IMG/VR virus record: IMGVR_UViG_3300027770_000210
Coordinates: 1-27,666 of that record
DNA from: a virus
Strand: one strand, 5' to 3'
Length of the DNA stretch: 27,666 nt
Part shown: in pieces, positions 15,070-22,367 of the stretch
How positions within the stretch are numbered: position 1 is the stretch's first letter
Layout of the letters: each line of letters begins with the position of its first letter
Made by a program: the position numbers and the translations under genes
Notes under the pieces: generated by a model
What the model was told of the DNA's origin: nothing
The model's database searches: none
What the model saw: only the letters and a program-made list of their open reading frames with translations

Positions 15070-15678
15070 TTATCGTGGTGTTACGTTTAATGTGGTGTAT
15101 GCGTATGTTTGACCTAAGTCACTTGTTTTGATATTAGCAATTGCTCTATCATATAATGATGACCATGTTGCTACTCTTGGGTCGTTCATTAAATAAGGTT
15201 CTGCTTCTGCTAATGTTGCGTAAAGCAAAGCATCTGGGTAGTATGCTAAATACAAGTTACTAGCTGTTGTGCTAGAAATAAATGTTGGTTGAGCATAGTA
15301 TAAAATTTGAATGGTGTAAGTTGCATCTTGGCTAGGTGCAAACTGGAACTCTGTGCCTAACATTGTAAAGAAATGGGAACGACCTGATAATGATGTTTGA
15401 CCATTACGGAAGAACAAGTCAGGTGATTGAAACTCTAAGATAATAGGTGGGTTACCCTGGAAGTGCATCTCTCTTAACTCTAGAAAGTCAGTAGGAAACG
15501 CTACTTTATTATCTGTAGCTGTAGTAGTTGCAACCTTTAACATAGCCTCTGTTCTTAAGTCACGACTCATTCTTAACTGTGCCATCTGAATAAAGTCAGG
15601 GATAACAGTTGTTAAGTCTGTTCTAGCTAGATAGCTTTCTACCGTTGATACAAAGGTAGTATAGTTTGTAAATGCCAT
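15070..15678 (-). CDS. Head-tail adaptor (SU10 adaptor-like / gp4-like)
   Basis: 202 residues. The N-terminal helices (TTFVSTVESYLARTDLTTVIPDFIQMAQLRMSRDL region, residues 6-45) with the 'I-x-x-F-I-x-x-A-x-x-R-x-x-R-x-L' pattern, the middle FLELREMHF and the C-terminal FAPSQDATYTIQILYYA followed by YPDALLYATLAEAEPYL are features of the podovirus head-tail adaptor family found after the capsid gene (SU10 adaptor type). It would form a dodecamer under the portal and link it to the nozzle. In this genome the gene is separated from the capsid gene by a glycosyltransferase and a methyltransferase. Confidence 0.75.
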   Translation of the reverse strand: MAFTNYTTFVSTVESYLARTDLTTVIPDFIQMAQLRMSRDLRTEAMLKVATTTATDNKVAFPTDFLELREMHFQGNPPIILEFQSPDLFFRNGQTSLSGRSHFFTMLGTEFQFAPSQDATYTIQILYYAQPTFISSTTASNLYLAYYPDALLYATLAEAEPYLMNDPRVATWSSLYDRAIANIKTSDLGQTYAYTTLNVTPR

Positions 15679-15687
15679 TCGTAATCC

Positions 15688-16200
15688 TTATTGTTTTTTA
15701 ACTAATACGATACAACCGTTATCTATCTTTACTTGTTTAACTATAGTAAAGCGAGTGCTGAGATGTTTATTCCACCACTCTAAAGGTTGTTGTATAAGAT
15801 GTGCGTTTCTACCGTCTGGTAATATTTTCATTGCTGGACCAGTATGTATTGTAAATAGTCCGTATTTATTTACTACTCTTTTTAAATCATCTAGCACGTT
15901 ATCTAGTAATTCAGGTTCTATATGTTCAAGAACGTCTATACATGTTACAAATTCGTTTGGTTCTGGTGTTTGACTCCATAATGGATTACTAGGTTCATAG
16001 GGAGTGTAGATTACTTCTGACTTCATGCTATCTTTTAGTCTACATTTACCTGCACCGTAGTCTAATAAACTTGTAATACCAAAACTCTGTATAACATCAT
16101 CAACGATTGGTGCAAAGAATGTACTTGCTATCCCATAGTCAGGGTTCTCATGCAGTTTTGTCTGCATGTCTCTATATTCGTTAGAGATTAAGTTGTTCAA
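15688..16200 (-). CDS. SAM-dependent methyltransferase (class I, small)
   Basis: 170 residues. SAM-binding motif I is SLLDYGAGKCRL at about residues 44-55; the acidic end of strand 2 is YEPSNP; motif IV/post-IV is FVTCIDVLEHIEPE at about residues 84-97 (the D-V-L-E-H-I signature of Methyltransf_11/23 proteins); then FTIHTGPA. It is shorter than most class I methyltransferases and lacks an extra substrate-recognition domain. It overlaps the C-terminal end of the TPR-glycosyltransferase gene by 20 nt, so the two are translated together and may act on the same glycan or protein. A substrate cannot be read from the sequence; sugar O-methylation is plausible. Confidence 0.75.
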   Translation of the reverse strand: MNNLISNEYRDMQTKLHENPDYGIASTFFAPIVDDVIQSFGITSLLDYGAGKCRLKDSMKSEVIYTPYEPSNPLWSQTPEPNEFVTCIDVLEHIEPELLDNVLDDLKRVVNKYGLFTIHTGPAMKILPDGRNAHLIQQPLEWWNKHLSTRFTIVKQVKIDNGCIVLVKKQ

Positions 16201-17503
16201 TGACTTCTTTCCATGTTCTATCGTCTTGATAAATTAGTCTCATGTGTCTATACCAAGGCATACTTGGCTGAGCATAACGCCATTGGTGATATTTAGGTAC
16301 TAAGCACCATGTTTTAACGCCCATAGCAGCACTACAATGTAAAGCTGTAGTATTGACCCCTAAAACCATATCACAAGCTCCTATAAGAGCTGCTGTATCA
16401 TCATAATCTTTTGCGTCTGACGCTAATTCAAAGTACTTAACACCTTCAATTTTGCTTTCTACGCTATAATCTAAACTAACTAACTGTATATCTTTGCGTT
16501 TTAGTAGTGGTTGTAAGTCTTCTTTTGTAAGAATACGACCTTTAGAGTTTGTTCTAAATGTACCACCTTTAGTAGTGATACCTATAACTATCTTACCCCA
16601 TGGTTTAAACATGGCTTTCCACATCTCAACCTTATCTGTATCAGGTACTAGAAAAGGAGTCCCAGGAAAAGACTTGCTCGTTGGTCTACAAAACTGAGGT
16701 AACCCACCAATAGCACATCTTGCATCAATTGTAACTCCATCTACCCACCTCGCATCTTCTTCTTTACGTGTGCCATATACTTCTGCTTTAGGAAAGCTAC
16801 GTTGAAATAGCGTTTCTAATCGTTTATCGCACTCTATATATACTTTGTTACTAATAGTTATAGCATCAGGAATACATGACGCATAAAATATCTCATCACC
16901 TAAACCTTGTTCACCATAGATAACTAAATTCTTACCTGATGAACCATTCCATTTAAATTCGTCTTTATAGACTATCTCTTTACGAAACTTTCCACCTAGT
17001 GACTTGTCCCATTCTATCCAACCTTTTTCCCATTCACCTTTAGCTAGGTAACTATGTGCTAGGTTTAATTGTGCGTGTAGTTCGTTAGGATTGCATTCTA
17101 GAGCCATCTTTGCTGACTTCTCTGCATCTTCCCATTTAGACATCTGAACAAGTGAAGCAGAAGCGTTAGCATAAGCTAGTGCATAGTTAGGGTCTAACTC
17201 TGCTGACTTTAAGAAGTATTTAATAGCTTCATCAAACATATCCATTTCATGACATGCACGACCTAGAGATGTCCATAATGCTTTATTGTTTGGTGATTCT
17301 TGTAGTGACCTACGGAATAACTGGTATGCAAATGCAGGCTTTTCACCCATCAACCAGATGTATCCTAGAAAATGTAATGTAGCTGCATCATTAGGATAGA
17401 CCATTAATACTTCGTTAATAATAGGTAAAGCTACCTCATAATCTTCTTTTTGTATAAGGTCATGTATTGCTAACTGTACGTTCTTTAATTCGTCTTTATC
17501 CAC
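16181..17503 (-). CDS. TPR-domain glycosyltransferase (GT-B, GT9/OGT-like)
   Basis: 440 residues in two parts. Residues about 5-170 are tetratricopeptide repeats (ALPIINEVLMVYPNDAATLH, RRSLQESPNNKALWTSLGRA, EAIKYFLKSAELDPNYALAY, AEKSAKMALECNPNELHAQL). Residues 190-440 are a GT-B-like domain: VIYGEQGLGDEI at 194-205 (the glycine loop typical of heptosyltransferase/GT9-like proteins), VIGITTKGGTFRTNS, and a C-terminal nucleotide-sugar region (DDTAALIGACDMVLGVNTTALHCSAAMG). The TPR part usually binds a protein substrate, as in O-GlcNAc transferase. The gene lies directly behind the capsid gene pair and overlaps both neighbours, suggesting virion glycosylation, but there is no direct evidence for the target. 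Confidence 0.8.
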   Translation of the reverse strand: MDKDELKNVQLAIHDLIQKEDYEVALPIINEVLMVYPNDAATLHFLGYIWLMGEKPAFAYQLFRRSLQESPNNKALWTSLGRACHEMDMFDEAIKYFLKSAELDPNYALAYANASASLVQMSKWEDAEKSAKMALECNPNELHAQLNLAHSYLAKGEWEKGWIEWDKSLGGKFRKEIVYKDEFKWNGSSGKNLVIYGEQGLGDEIFYASCIPDAITISNKVYIECDKRLETLFQRSFPKAEVYGTRKEEDARWVDGVTIDARCAIGGLPQFCRPTSKSFPGTPFLVPDTDKVEMWKAMFKPWGKIVIGITTKGGTFRTNSKGRILTKEDLQPLLKRKDIQLVSLDYSVESKIEGVKYFELASDAKDYDDTAALIGACDMVLGVNTTALHCSAAMGVKTWCLVPKYHQWRYAQPSMPWYRHMRLIYQDDRTWKEVIEQLNL

Positions 17504-17819
17504 GTTTAGTAGTTAGTTTCAAGTATGGATAGTTTTCGTTTATTTCTTTTATAAGTTCTTTTGTTTGGTTAGGGTTATACATGTCTATACCCTTTTGCTT
17601 TAACTGCATTTCCACTACAGGTGGAATACTAGCAAAGTGCGCCCATTCTTGCTTAACACCTTCATTCCAAACTTCAGGGTTATCTCTAGACTTTTTAATA
17701 TTGTCTAACATGCCACTAATGTCTTGTGTGCTAGTTAGGTAGTATGTATCTTTAGCTGGGTCATAGTCAAAGTACTGACTTACACCTGTTACGCTATTGT
17801 GGTCAAATAATATTGGCAT
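17496..17819 (-). CDS. Small conserved protein following the capsid gene
   Basis: The frame can start at a TTG at 17831, but the ATG at 17819 (MPILFDHNSVTG) is preferred. The TTG alternative lies only 2 nt from the hairpin base. The product is 107 residues: a beta-prone start (YFDYDPAKDTYYLTSTQDIS), then helices (MLDNIKKSRDNPEVW, EWAHFASIPPVVEMQLKQKG) and a C-terminal YNPNQTKELIKEINENYPYL. Proteins with the 'FDYDPxxDTYxLxSTQDI' and 'ASIPxxVxxxLKxKGI' pattern occur right after the major capsid gene in many aquatic phages; function unknown. A head-completion role would fit the position. Confidence 0.65.
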   Translation of the reverse strand: MPILFDHNSVTGVSQYFDYDPAKDTYYLTSTQDISGMLDNIKKSRDNPEVWNEGVKQEWAHFASIPPVVEMQLKQKGIDMYNPNQTKELIKEINENYPYLKLTTKRG

Positions 17820-17833
17820 AATTAAATACAACA

Positions 17834-17853
17834 GAGGGAGAATTAACTCCCTC
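17834..17853 (-). terminator. Hairpin after the capsid gene (terminator or attenuator)
   Basis: Minus-strand GAGGGAG-TTAATT-CTCCCTC is a perfect 7-bp stem with a 6-nt loop, 20 nt after the capsid stop codon. The trailing sequence (TGTTGTATTTAATT) is T-rich but interrupted, so termination is probably partial, or the hairpin protects the 3' end of the capsid mRNA. Confidence 0.5.
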
Positions 17854-17854
17854 C

Positions 17855-17865
17855 ATTATATCACA
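17855..17865 (-). promoter_or_regulatory. Consensus extended -10 (TGTGATATAAT) just before the hairpin
   Basis: The minus strand reads TGTGATATAAT, a perfect TRTGn plus TATAAT extended -10, in the short gap after the capsid gene. No TTGACA-like -35 is present at 16-18 nt. The predicted start point would fall inside the downstream hairpin, so this is either a promoter whose RNA begins in the hairpin or a chance match. Confidence 0.3.
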
Positions 17866-17873
17866 TCTAATTA

Positions 17874-18827
17874 CTAAGCACCTGTATTTTGCACTTTTGC
17901 ATGTGCGTCAGGGTTCTGTACTACTAAAGCATATTCTGCTGTTAATAGATACTTAGTTGAGTCACCAGTTTTAGCAAGTTCTTCTTTGCTTAAAGGTCTG
18001 AGTGAAGCTAAACCAACATAACCTGGGTCAATACAAAGAACTGCTGCATCACGCATGAAACGGTCAAGTTTCACAGTGTGGTTACCGAAGTCAGAAACGT
18101 AAACGTCTGCTGCACCAGTAATAGTAGCTTGTGTTGTACCTTGAACATTGTTGTACTTAGTAGCAATACCAGCAAAGCCAGAGAAACGTGCTTTGTTAGT
18201 TGCTGACATAAGAATAACTGATGGTTCGCCACCATCTAACCATGCTAATTGTAAAGCTGACTTTAAGTCTGCTTCAATAAATGTAACTGCTGTACCATCT
18301 GTAGGTGCTGCAACTGTTCCACCTGAAAAACCAGGAGTAGAACCTGCTGTAGAACCTGTAGCTAATACTCGGTTAGTAATCCAAGACTCAATACCTGCTG
18401 ATGTACGAGCTGTTGCTGCGCCACCTGCTGATGATGCTTGGTTACGTACGATAGCATACTCCATGTCACGTTTCATTTCTTTACCAGCTTTCATAAGTTG
18501 GTAAGCAACTTCAGACTTACGACCATACTTACGTACTACGTCATATGTGTTTGAAATTTGAACTGTTTTGCGTGAGATTTGAGTATAGTTACCTAATACT
18601 GTTGTTGCTGCTAATGTTGCGTATGAAGCGTCATCACCTTCGACTGCTGCGTTAGTAGTTGCTGCTGCTAAAGCGTCTGTTTGCCATTGATGGTAAGTTT
18701 GACCTGCTGACATACGTTTTGCCATTGATAACAATGGTGTGTCTTCTGGTGAGATGTCAAAAATCACATCTTCAAAAGACTCTGCTATACCTTTACCGGT
18801 ATAACTATTGGTTGCTGATACTGCCAT
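17874..18827 (-). CDS. Major capsid protein (SU10 / DUF5309-type, HK97 fold)
   Basis: 317 residues. The N-terminus (NSYTGKGIAESFEDVIFDISPEDTPLL region), the MSAGQTYHQWQTDAL segment, QISRKTVQISNTYDVVRKYG, MKRDMEYAIVRNQ, and the C-terminal VYVSDFGNHTVKLDRFM followed by LCIDPGYVGLASLRPL and the closing strand before QNPDAHAKV are features of the DUF5309/SU10 major capsid family. Strong AAAGGAAA Shine-Dalgarno (minus strand, about 8 nt before the ATG), fitting the most highly expressed late gene. It follows the scaffold gene. SU10 and phiEco32 relatives have elongated (C3) heads, so this virion may as well. Confidence 0.88.
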   Translation of the reverse strand: MAVSATNSYTGKGIAESFEDVIFDISPEDTPLLSMAKRMSAGQTYHQWQTDALAAATTNAAVEGDDASYATLAATTVLGNYTQISRKTVQISNTYDVVRKYGRKSEVAYQLMKAGKEMKRDMEYAIVRNQASSAGGAATARTSAGIESWITNRVLATGSTAGSTPGFSGGTVAAPTDGTAVTFIEADLKSALQLAWLDGGEPSVILMSATNKARFSGFAGIATKYNNVQGTTQATITGAADVYVSDFGNHTVKLDRFMRDAAVLCIDPGYVGLASLRPLSKEELAKTGDSTKYLLTAEYALVVQNPDAHAKVQNTGA

Positions 18828-18847
18828 GATTATGGTTTCCTTTTAAA

Positions 18848-19831
18848 TTAAAGCATATTTTCTATAAGTTTTGTAGCTGCATCTGACTTACCTGTCTTAC
18901 GTAATTGCTCACGTAGGTTACGGTGGTTAGAGTTAGCTTCCGCTTTGGTATCTTTAGACCCAGGTTTCACCACTGGTTTAGCGTTTGATACCTTTTTCTT
19001 CACAACTGAATTTTGTTGTAGTTTGCGCCATTGCATAGCGTCATGCAGAACCTTTACGTGACGAGGGTCAACAATTGCGTTGAGTTCGACATCAGAAAAT
19101 CCATAGTCCTTGCCAGTAGATAACAATGCTTGGTTAGTCTCAGGACTCCAATTTGGTATCTCTTTTGCTAGGATTTCTTTTCCCTTTGCTATCTTCTCAG
19201 CCATCAATTGCGTTTGCTTTTGAACGACTTGTTGCTTTTTGACTTCAAACTGTGAAACGAGTTGGCTACGTTCTTGCTGTAGTTGGTTGTATGTAAAGAA
19301 AAGTTTTTGCGCTTCCACAAAGTCATTATCAGACAATTGATTCCAATTCACGTTAGCATATTGGTTCAGTTGTTGGTCTAATGATGTGATTTTTGCTACA
19401 TCTTCAATTAACACATTGTTAAGTTGCATCTGTTCTTGAAAGGCTTGCTCTTGAGCTTTTATACTCTCAGCATACGCTTCTAGCTCTTTACGTTGTTCTG
19501 CTACTTGTTGTGTCTTTTGCGTGTAGTCTAAGCCTTGTTGTGCTAATGCTACGACTTCGTCTAGTGGCTTCTCAACATCTTCACCATTAACCTTTAACTT
19601 AAGGAGAGCAGGAACTTCATCTTCCGACTGTTCTTCTTCCTCAGCTTGGTCATCTGGGTCTTCTGTTGCTTCTTCTGATTCTACTTCTTCAGTATCCTCA
19701 GCCTCAGCTTCTAGTGGTGCTTGTTCTTCTTCGTCTTGAAGTTCAGGTGGTTTAACATCTGACTCAACACTATCACCTAACATAGCCTCTAATCGGCTTT
19801 GTGGTGACTGTTCTGCGACTTGGTCACTCAT
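18848..19831 (-). CDS. Capsid scaffolding protein
   Basis: 327 residues, strongly biased. Residues 1-75 are acidic (DEEEQAPLEAEAEDTEEVES, AEEEEQSEDE), residues 100-225 are a long Gln/Lys/Glu-rich helix with coiled-coil character, and the C-terminal 60 residues are basic (VVKKKVSNAKPVVKPGSKDT, NLREQLRKTGKS), the end that would contact the capsid protein. Location directly before the major capsid gene, length and helical composition match phage scaffolding proteins, which drive prohead assembly and then leave. Good AAGGA Shine-Dalgarno. No serine-protease motif is seen, so it is a scaffold rather than a prohead protease. Confidence 0.8.
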   Translation of the reverse strand: MSDQVAEQSPQSRLEAMLGDSVESDVKPPELQDEEEQAPLEAEAEDTEEVESEEATEDPDDQAEEEEQSEDEVPALLKLKVNGEDVEKPLDEVVALAQQGLDYTQKTQQVAEQRKELEAYAESIKAQEQAFQEQMQLNNVLIEDVAKITSLDQQLNQYANVNWNQLSDNDFVEAQKLFFTYNQLQQERSQLVSQFEVKKQQVVQKQTQLMAEKIAKGKEILAKEIPNWSPETNQALLSTGKDYGFSDVELNAIVDPRHVKVLHDAMQWRKLQQNSVVKKKVSNAKPVVKPGSKDTKAEANSNHRNLREQLRKTGKSDAATKLIENML

Positions 19832-19853
19832 AGTTTTGTTTCCTTGAAATTAG

Positions 19854-19883
19854 ACAATAAAAAAGCCTACCGAAGTAGACTTT
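19854..19883 (-). terminator. Intrinsic terminator with UUCG tetraloop before the scaffold gene
   Basis: Minus-strand AAAGTCTAC-TTCG-GTAGGCTTTTTTATT: a 9-bp stem (one G-U) closed by C(UUCG)G, the most stable tetraloop, followed by a T6 run. It lies between the small gene ending at 19898 and the scaffold start at 19831. It is directional: the plus-strand reading lacks a T-run. Confidence 0.8.
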
Positions 19884-19897
19884 AAGTGGGTTTGTCC

Positions 19898-20167
19898 TTA
19901 CCCAAATACTTTAAATCTTGGCTTATCCGTTTGGATAGATGCTAACTTACCTGTTTGCATAACGTCAGTAAGTTGCTTGTTTATTTGGTTTAATAGTTGT
20001 AATGCTATTACTAATCTGTTGTGGGTCTTCTCATCACCAATAGGACTATTAGTCATACTGTTGACAATGTTATCTCTAACACGTTCTATAGCATCCTTAT
20101 ATACAGGATTATCTAATATTTGTGCTGCTTGTTCACCTAACTTAATCTCTTCTAATGGTTTAGTCAA
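19898..20167 (-). CDS. Small conserved head-region protein (TTG start)
   Basis: 89 residues, entirely helical: EQAAQILDNPVYKDAIERVR, NIVNSMTNSPIGDEKTHNRL, VIALQLLNQINKQLTDVMQT, ending FKVFG. The motif NSPIGDEKTHNRLVIALQLLN and the 'KFG/KVFG' end recur in a small protein found between portal and capsid genes in many aquatic phages; its function is unknown. No ATG fits; a TTG at 20167 is preceded by AAAGGA about 9 nt upstream and comes right after the stop of the previous gene, so TTG is likely the true start. The gene ends 15 nt before the UUCG terminator hairpin. Confidence 0.7.
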   Translation of the reverse strand: MTKPLEEIKLGEQAAQILDNPVYKDAIERVRDNIVNSMTNSPIGDEKTHNRLVIALQLLNQINKQLTDVMQTGKLASIQTDKPRFKVFG

Positions 20168-20368
20168 TTAAATGTATCCTTTAGCCTTATTAATCAATCT
20201 GCCTTTTACAGTTAATCCGCTAACAGGAGCAGAATATGCAGTCTTATAGTCTATCATATTTGCTTCTATTGCACCTGCTCCAGCTAAACGTGATACTGAA
20301 CCTGCTGGTGCTGTACTTGCTTTACCTACAATAACTGCGCCTGCTTCTGCTAGTCTTTCATTAGCCAT
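20168..20368 (-). CDS. Small conserved protein between portal and head genes
   Basis: 66 residues: MANERLAEAGAVIVGK, then STAPAGSVSRLAGAGAIEAN, MIDYKTAYSAPVSG and a basic end. The start ATG overlaps the last codons of the portal gene (GGAG Shine-Dalgarno 6 nt upstream), and the next gene starts directly after its stop. No known domain. Its small size and place, always in this spot in related genomes as far as I recall, suggest a head or portal accessory; function not known. Confidence 0.6.
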   Translation of the reverse strand: MANERLAEAGAVIVGKASTAPAGSVSRLAGAGAIEANMIDYKTAYSAPVSGLTVKGRLINKAKGYI

Positions 20369-22367
20369 ACATTACTCCTGATTGTGCTTTAATTTGTGCA
20401 ATTGCTAAGTCTGTTTCTGCTTTAAGTTGAGCCTTAAATCTTTCTAACTCAGCTTGTGCTGCTATCTTCTCACGTTCAATAATAACATCATTCTGTGAGC
20501 GTACTTGTTCTTGTTGTAACTGTGCTTGTGCTTTCTCACGTTCAATCTGTAACTGACCTTGCACCATAATCTCTGCTTCTGAAGGCTTGTCTTGTTTCTG
20601 ACCTTCTTGCTCAGGAGTATTAGCTGGGTTAGTCCAGAACTCTTCAGGGTTCTTAAAGCCTGCGTTCTGTGTAAGTTTAGCTAGTGCGTTGTAAATCTTA
20701 TCTGGGTTAGTTAAACCTATTTGGATAGCTTCTTTTTGCATATTCAAGATAGATGTTAAGTGAACCAATTGTTGGTCTTTATTACCTGCGCCTAAGCCTA
20801 CAGAGATAGATAAGTCATTACGGTCTTCCCATTCTCTAGGGTCTACTTCTACCCACTTGTTACGCATACGAACAATGTCAGGTTTAGTAAGTGTAGTTCT
20901 AACTAATCTGTGAACAAGTTTAAATAGTTCTTTTACACCTGTCTCTGCGAATGTTCTAGCTACTAACTCAATACGTTGTTGAGACGCATTCATAATCTGT
21001 GCTACACCGGTAGCTGTCTTGTTTAAACTGTTAGCATCTAATCCTTGATTGTAAGCTGTAACACCTGTTCTCTTTTCTTTCATAGAGTCCATGTATTCAA
21101 CCATACCGAATGATGATGCTGGTAGTGGTGGATGTGATAAAGGCATAATGCCTGAACCTGGGTCACCTTCTACACGAACAATACCACCTGGGCGTGAAGT
21201 AAGCATATCGTCTAGGTTTACTCTGTCTGAAATAGCATAACGACCATTGTTAGCTAGATACATGTTATCTAACTGACCACGAATAAGTGTTGACTTAATT
21301 AACTGAATGTCCATAGTCAAGTCAGCATAAGAACGACCAATATGTCTATGTGGCATTATCATAGGAGTGATACATGCAAAAGGAACAACCTCAGTCTTCT
21401 CTTTGTAAAGAACTGTGTTTCCTAGGATAACAACTCTATAGCGTTCACCATCTATTTTAATATAGGTATCTTTAACTAATGCTTCACCTGACTCAATAGC
21501 TCTATCGTATTCTTCATCATAAATATCACGTGCATTAGACTCTTCTTCAAACGTATCACGAAGGTCTGACATAATAGACTTGATGTATTCTAATGGCTTG
21601 TCAAATGCTTCTGCAATGTCAGCTAACTGCATGACTTCTCTATGCTGAACAAAACGTGCATCTTTTAGATTAGGACCAGTAACTTCTACAGATACCATAA
21701 TGCTTTCAGGTGCTACGTTCTCAATCTTAATCTCTGTCTTCTTCTCTGTAACCTTTAACTTAACATCATGTAGCATAGGTTGAACAATAGTAGATGGGTC
21801 TACACCATTCATTGCTGCTTGTTGATAGATAACATCCATGTTGACACTTGGGTCAGCATAAGCAGTATGTTCTAATACTTCTGTATTCTCATCTGAAGCC
21901 AACATCTGTAGTTGTGCGTCAGTTAAACCTTTGTAATCGTATTCTTCTACTTCTTCTTCATCTTCTGAATAAACTTTTACATAGCCATTCTTAGAGAGTA
22001 GTGCATCTTTAAACCATACGTAGAATGTCTTGAACCCTTCGTTCTTTTCCATTACTACATGGTTAATGTAATCTGTTTCTTGTTCTGCTGCGTCTTGGTC
22101 TTCAGGACCTTTAGGGTCAAACTGAATCACCTTGTCACCAGCTACGAATACTTTTAAGAGTTGTGGTAATGCAGCTTCAATCGTATCTTGTACGTCATAG
22201 CTAATTACTTGTGAACGACCTTCTTCTTCGTTGCCAAAAGGTTGACCTAGGTAATAGTCAATTGCATCTGCTCTATCATTAGATAGTGAAGAGTCATTGA
22301 CACCATAAGCCATACTTTCTTCAAGTTCTACCTGAGCTATGATTTCCATGTCTTGTAACTTTGCCAT
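20361..22367 (-). CDS. Portal protein (SU10-like podovirus portal)
   Basis: 668 residues. Features of the P22/SU10-like portal family: an N-terminal clip/stem region with NDRADAIDYYLGQPFGNEEE, GRSQVISYDVQDTIEAALPQ and the KLYAGDK-like LKVFVAGDKVIQFDP; middle PFACITPMIMPHRHIGRSYA and SRPGGIVRVEGDPGSG; LNKTATGVAQIMNASQQRIE (the conserved portal helix with the TATGV motif); and a C-terminal coiled coil rich in Gln/Glu/Lys (residues 590-660) suited to a crown or barrel. It forms the dodecameric DNA channel and docks terminase. It follows TerL without a gap, its ATG sharing a base with the TerL stop. Confidence 0.88.
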   Translation of the reverse strand: MAKLQDMEIIAQVELEESMAYGVNDSSLSNDRADAIDYYLGQPFGNEEEGRSQVISYDVQDTIEAALPQLLKVFVAGDKVIQFDPKGPEDQDAAEQETDYINHVVMEKNEGFKTFYVWFKDALLSKNGYVKVYSEDEEEVEEYDYKGLTDAQLQMLASDENTEVLEHTAYADPSVNMDVIYQQAAMNGVDPSTIVQPMLHDVKLKVTEKKTEIKIENVAPESIMVSVEVTGPNLKDARFVQHREVMQLADIAEAFDKPLEYIKSIMSDLRDTFEEESNARDIYDEEYDRAIESGEALVKDTYIKIDGERYRVVILGNTVLYKEKTEVVPFACITPMIMPHRHIGRSYADLTMDIQLIKSTLIRGQLDNMYLANNGRYAISDRVNLDDMLTSRPGGIVRVEGDPGSGIMPLSHPPLPASSFGMVEYMDSMKEKRTGVTAYNQGLDANSLNKTATGVAQIMNASQQRIELVARTFAETGVKELFKLVHRLVRTTLTKPDIVRMRNKWVEVDPREWEDRNDLSISVGLGAGNKDQQLVHLTSILNMQKEAIQIGLTNPDKIYNALAKLTQNAGFKNPEEFWTNPANTPEQEGQKQDKPSEAEIMVQGQLQIEREKAQAQLQQEQVRSQNDVIIEREKIAAQAELERFKAQLKAETDLAIAQIKAQSGVMYG

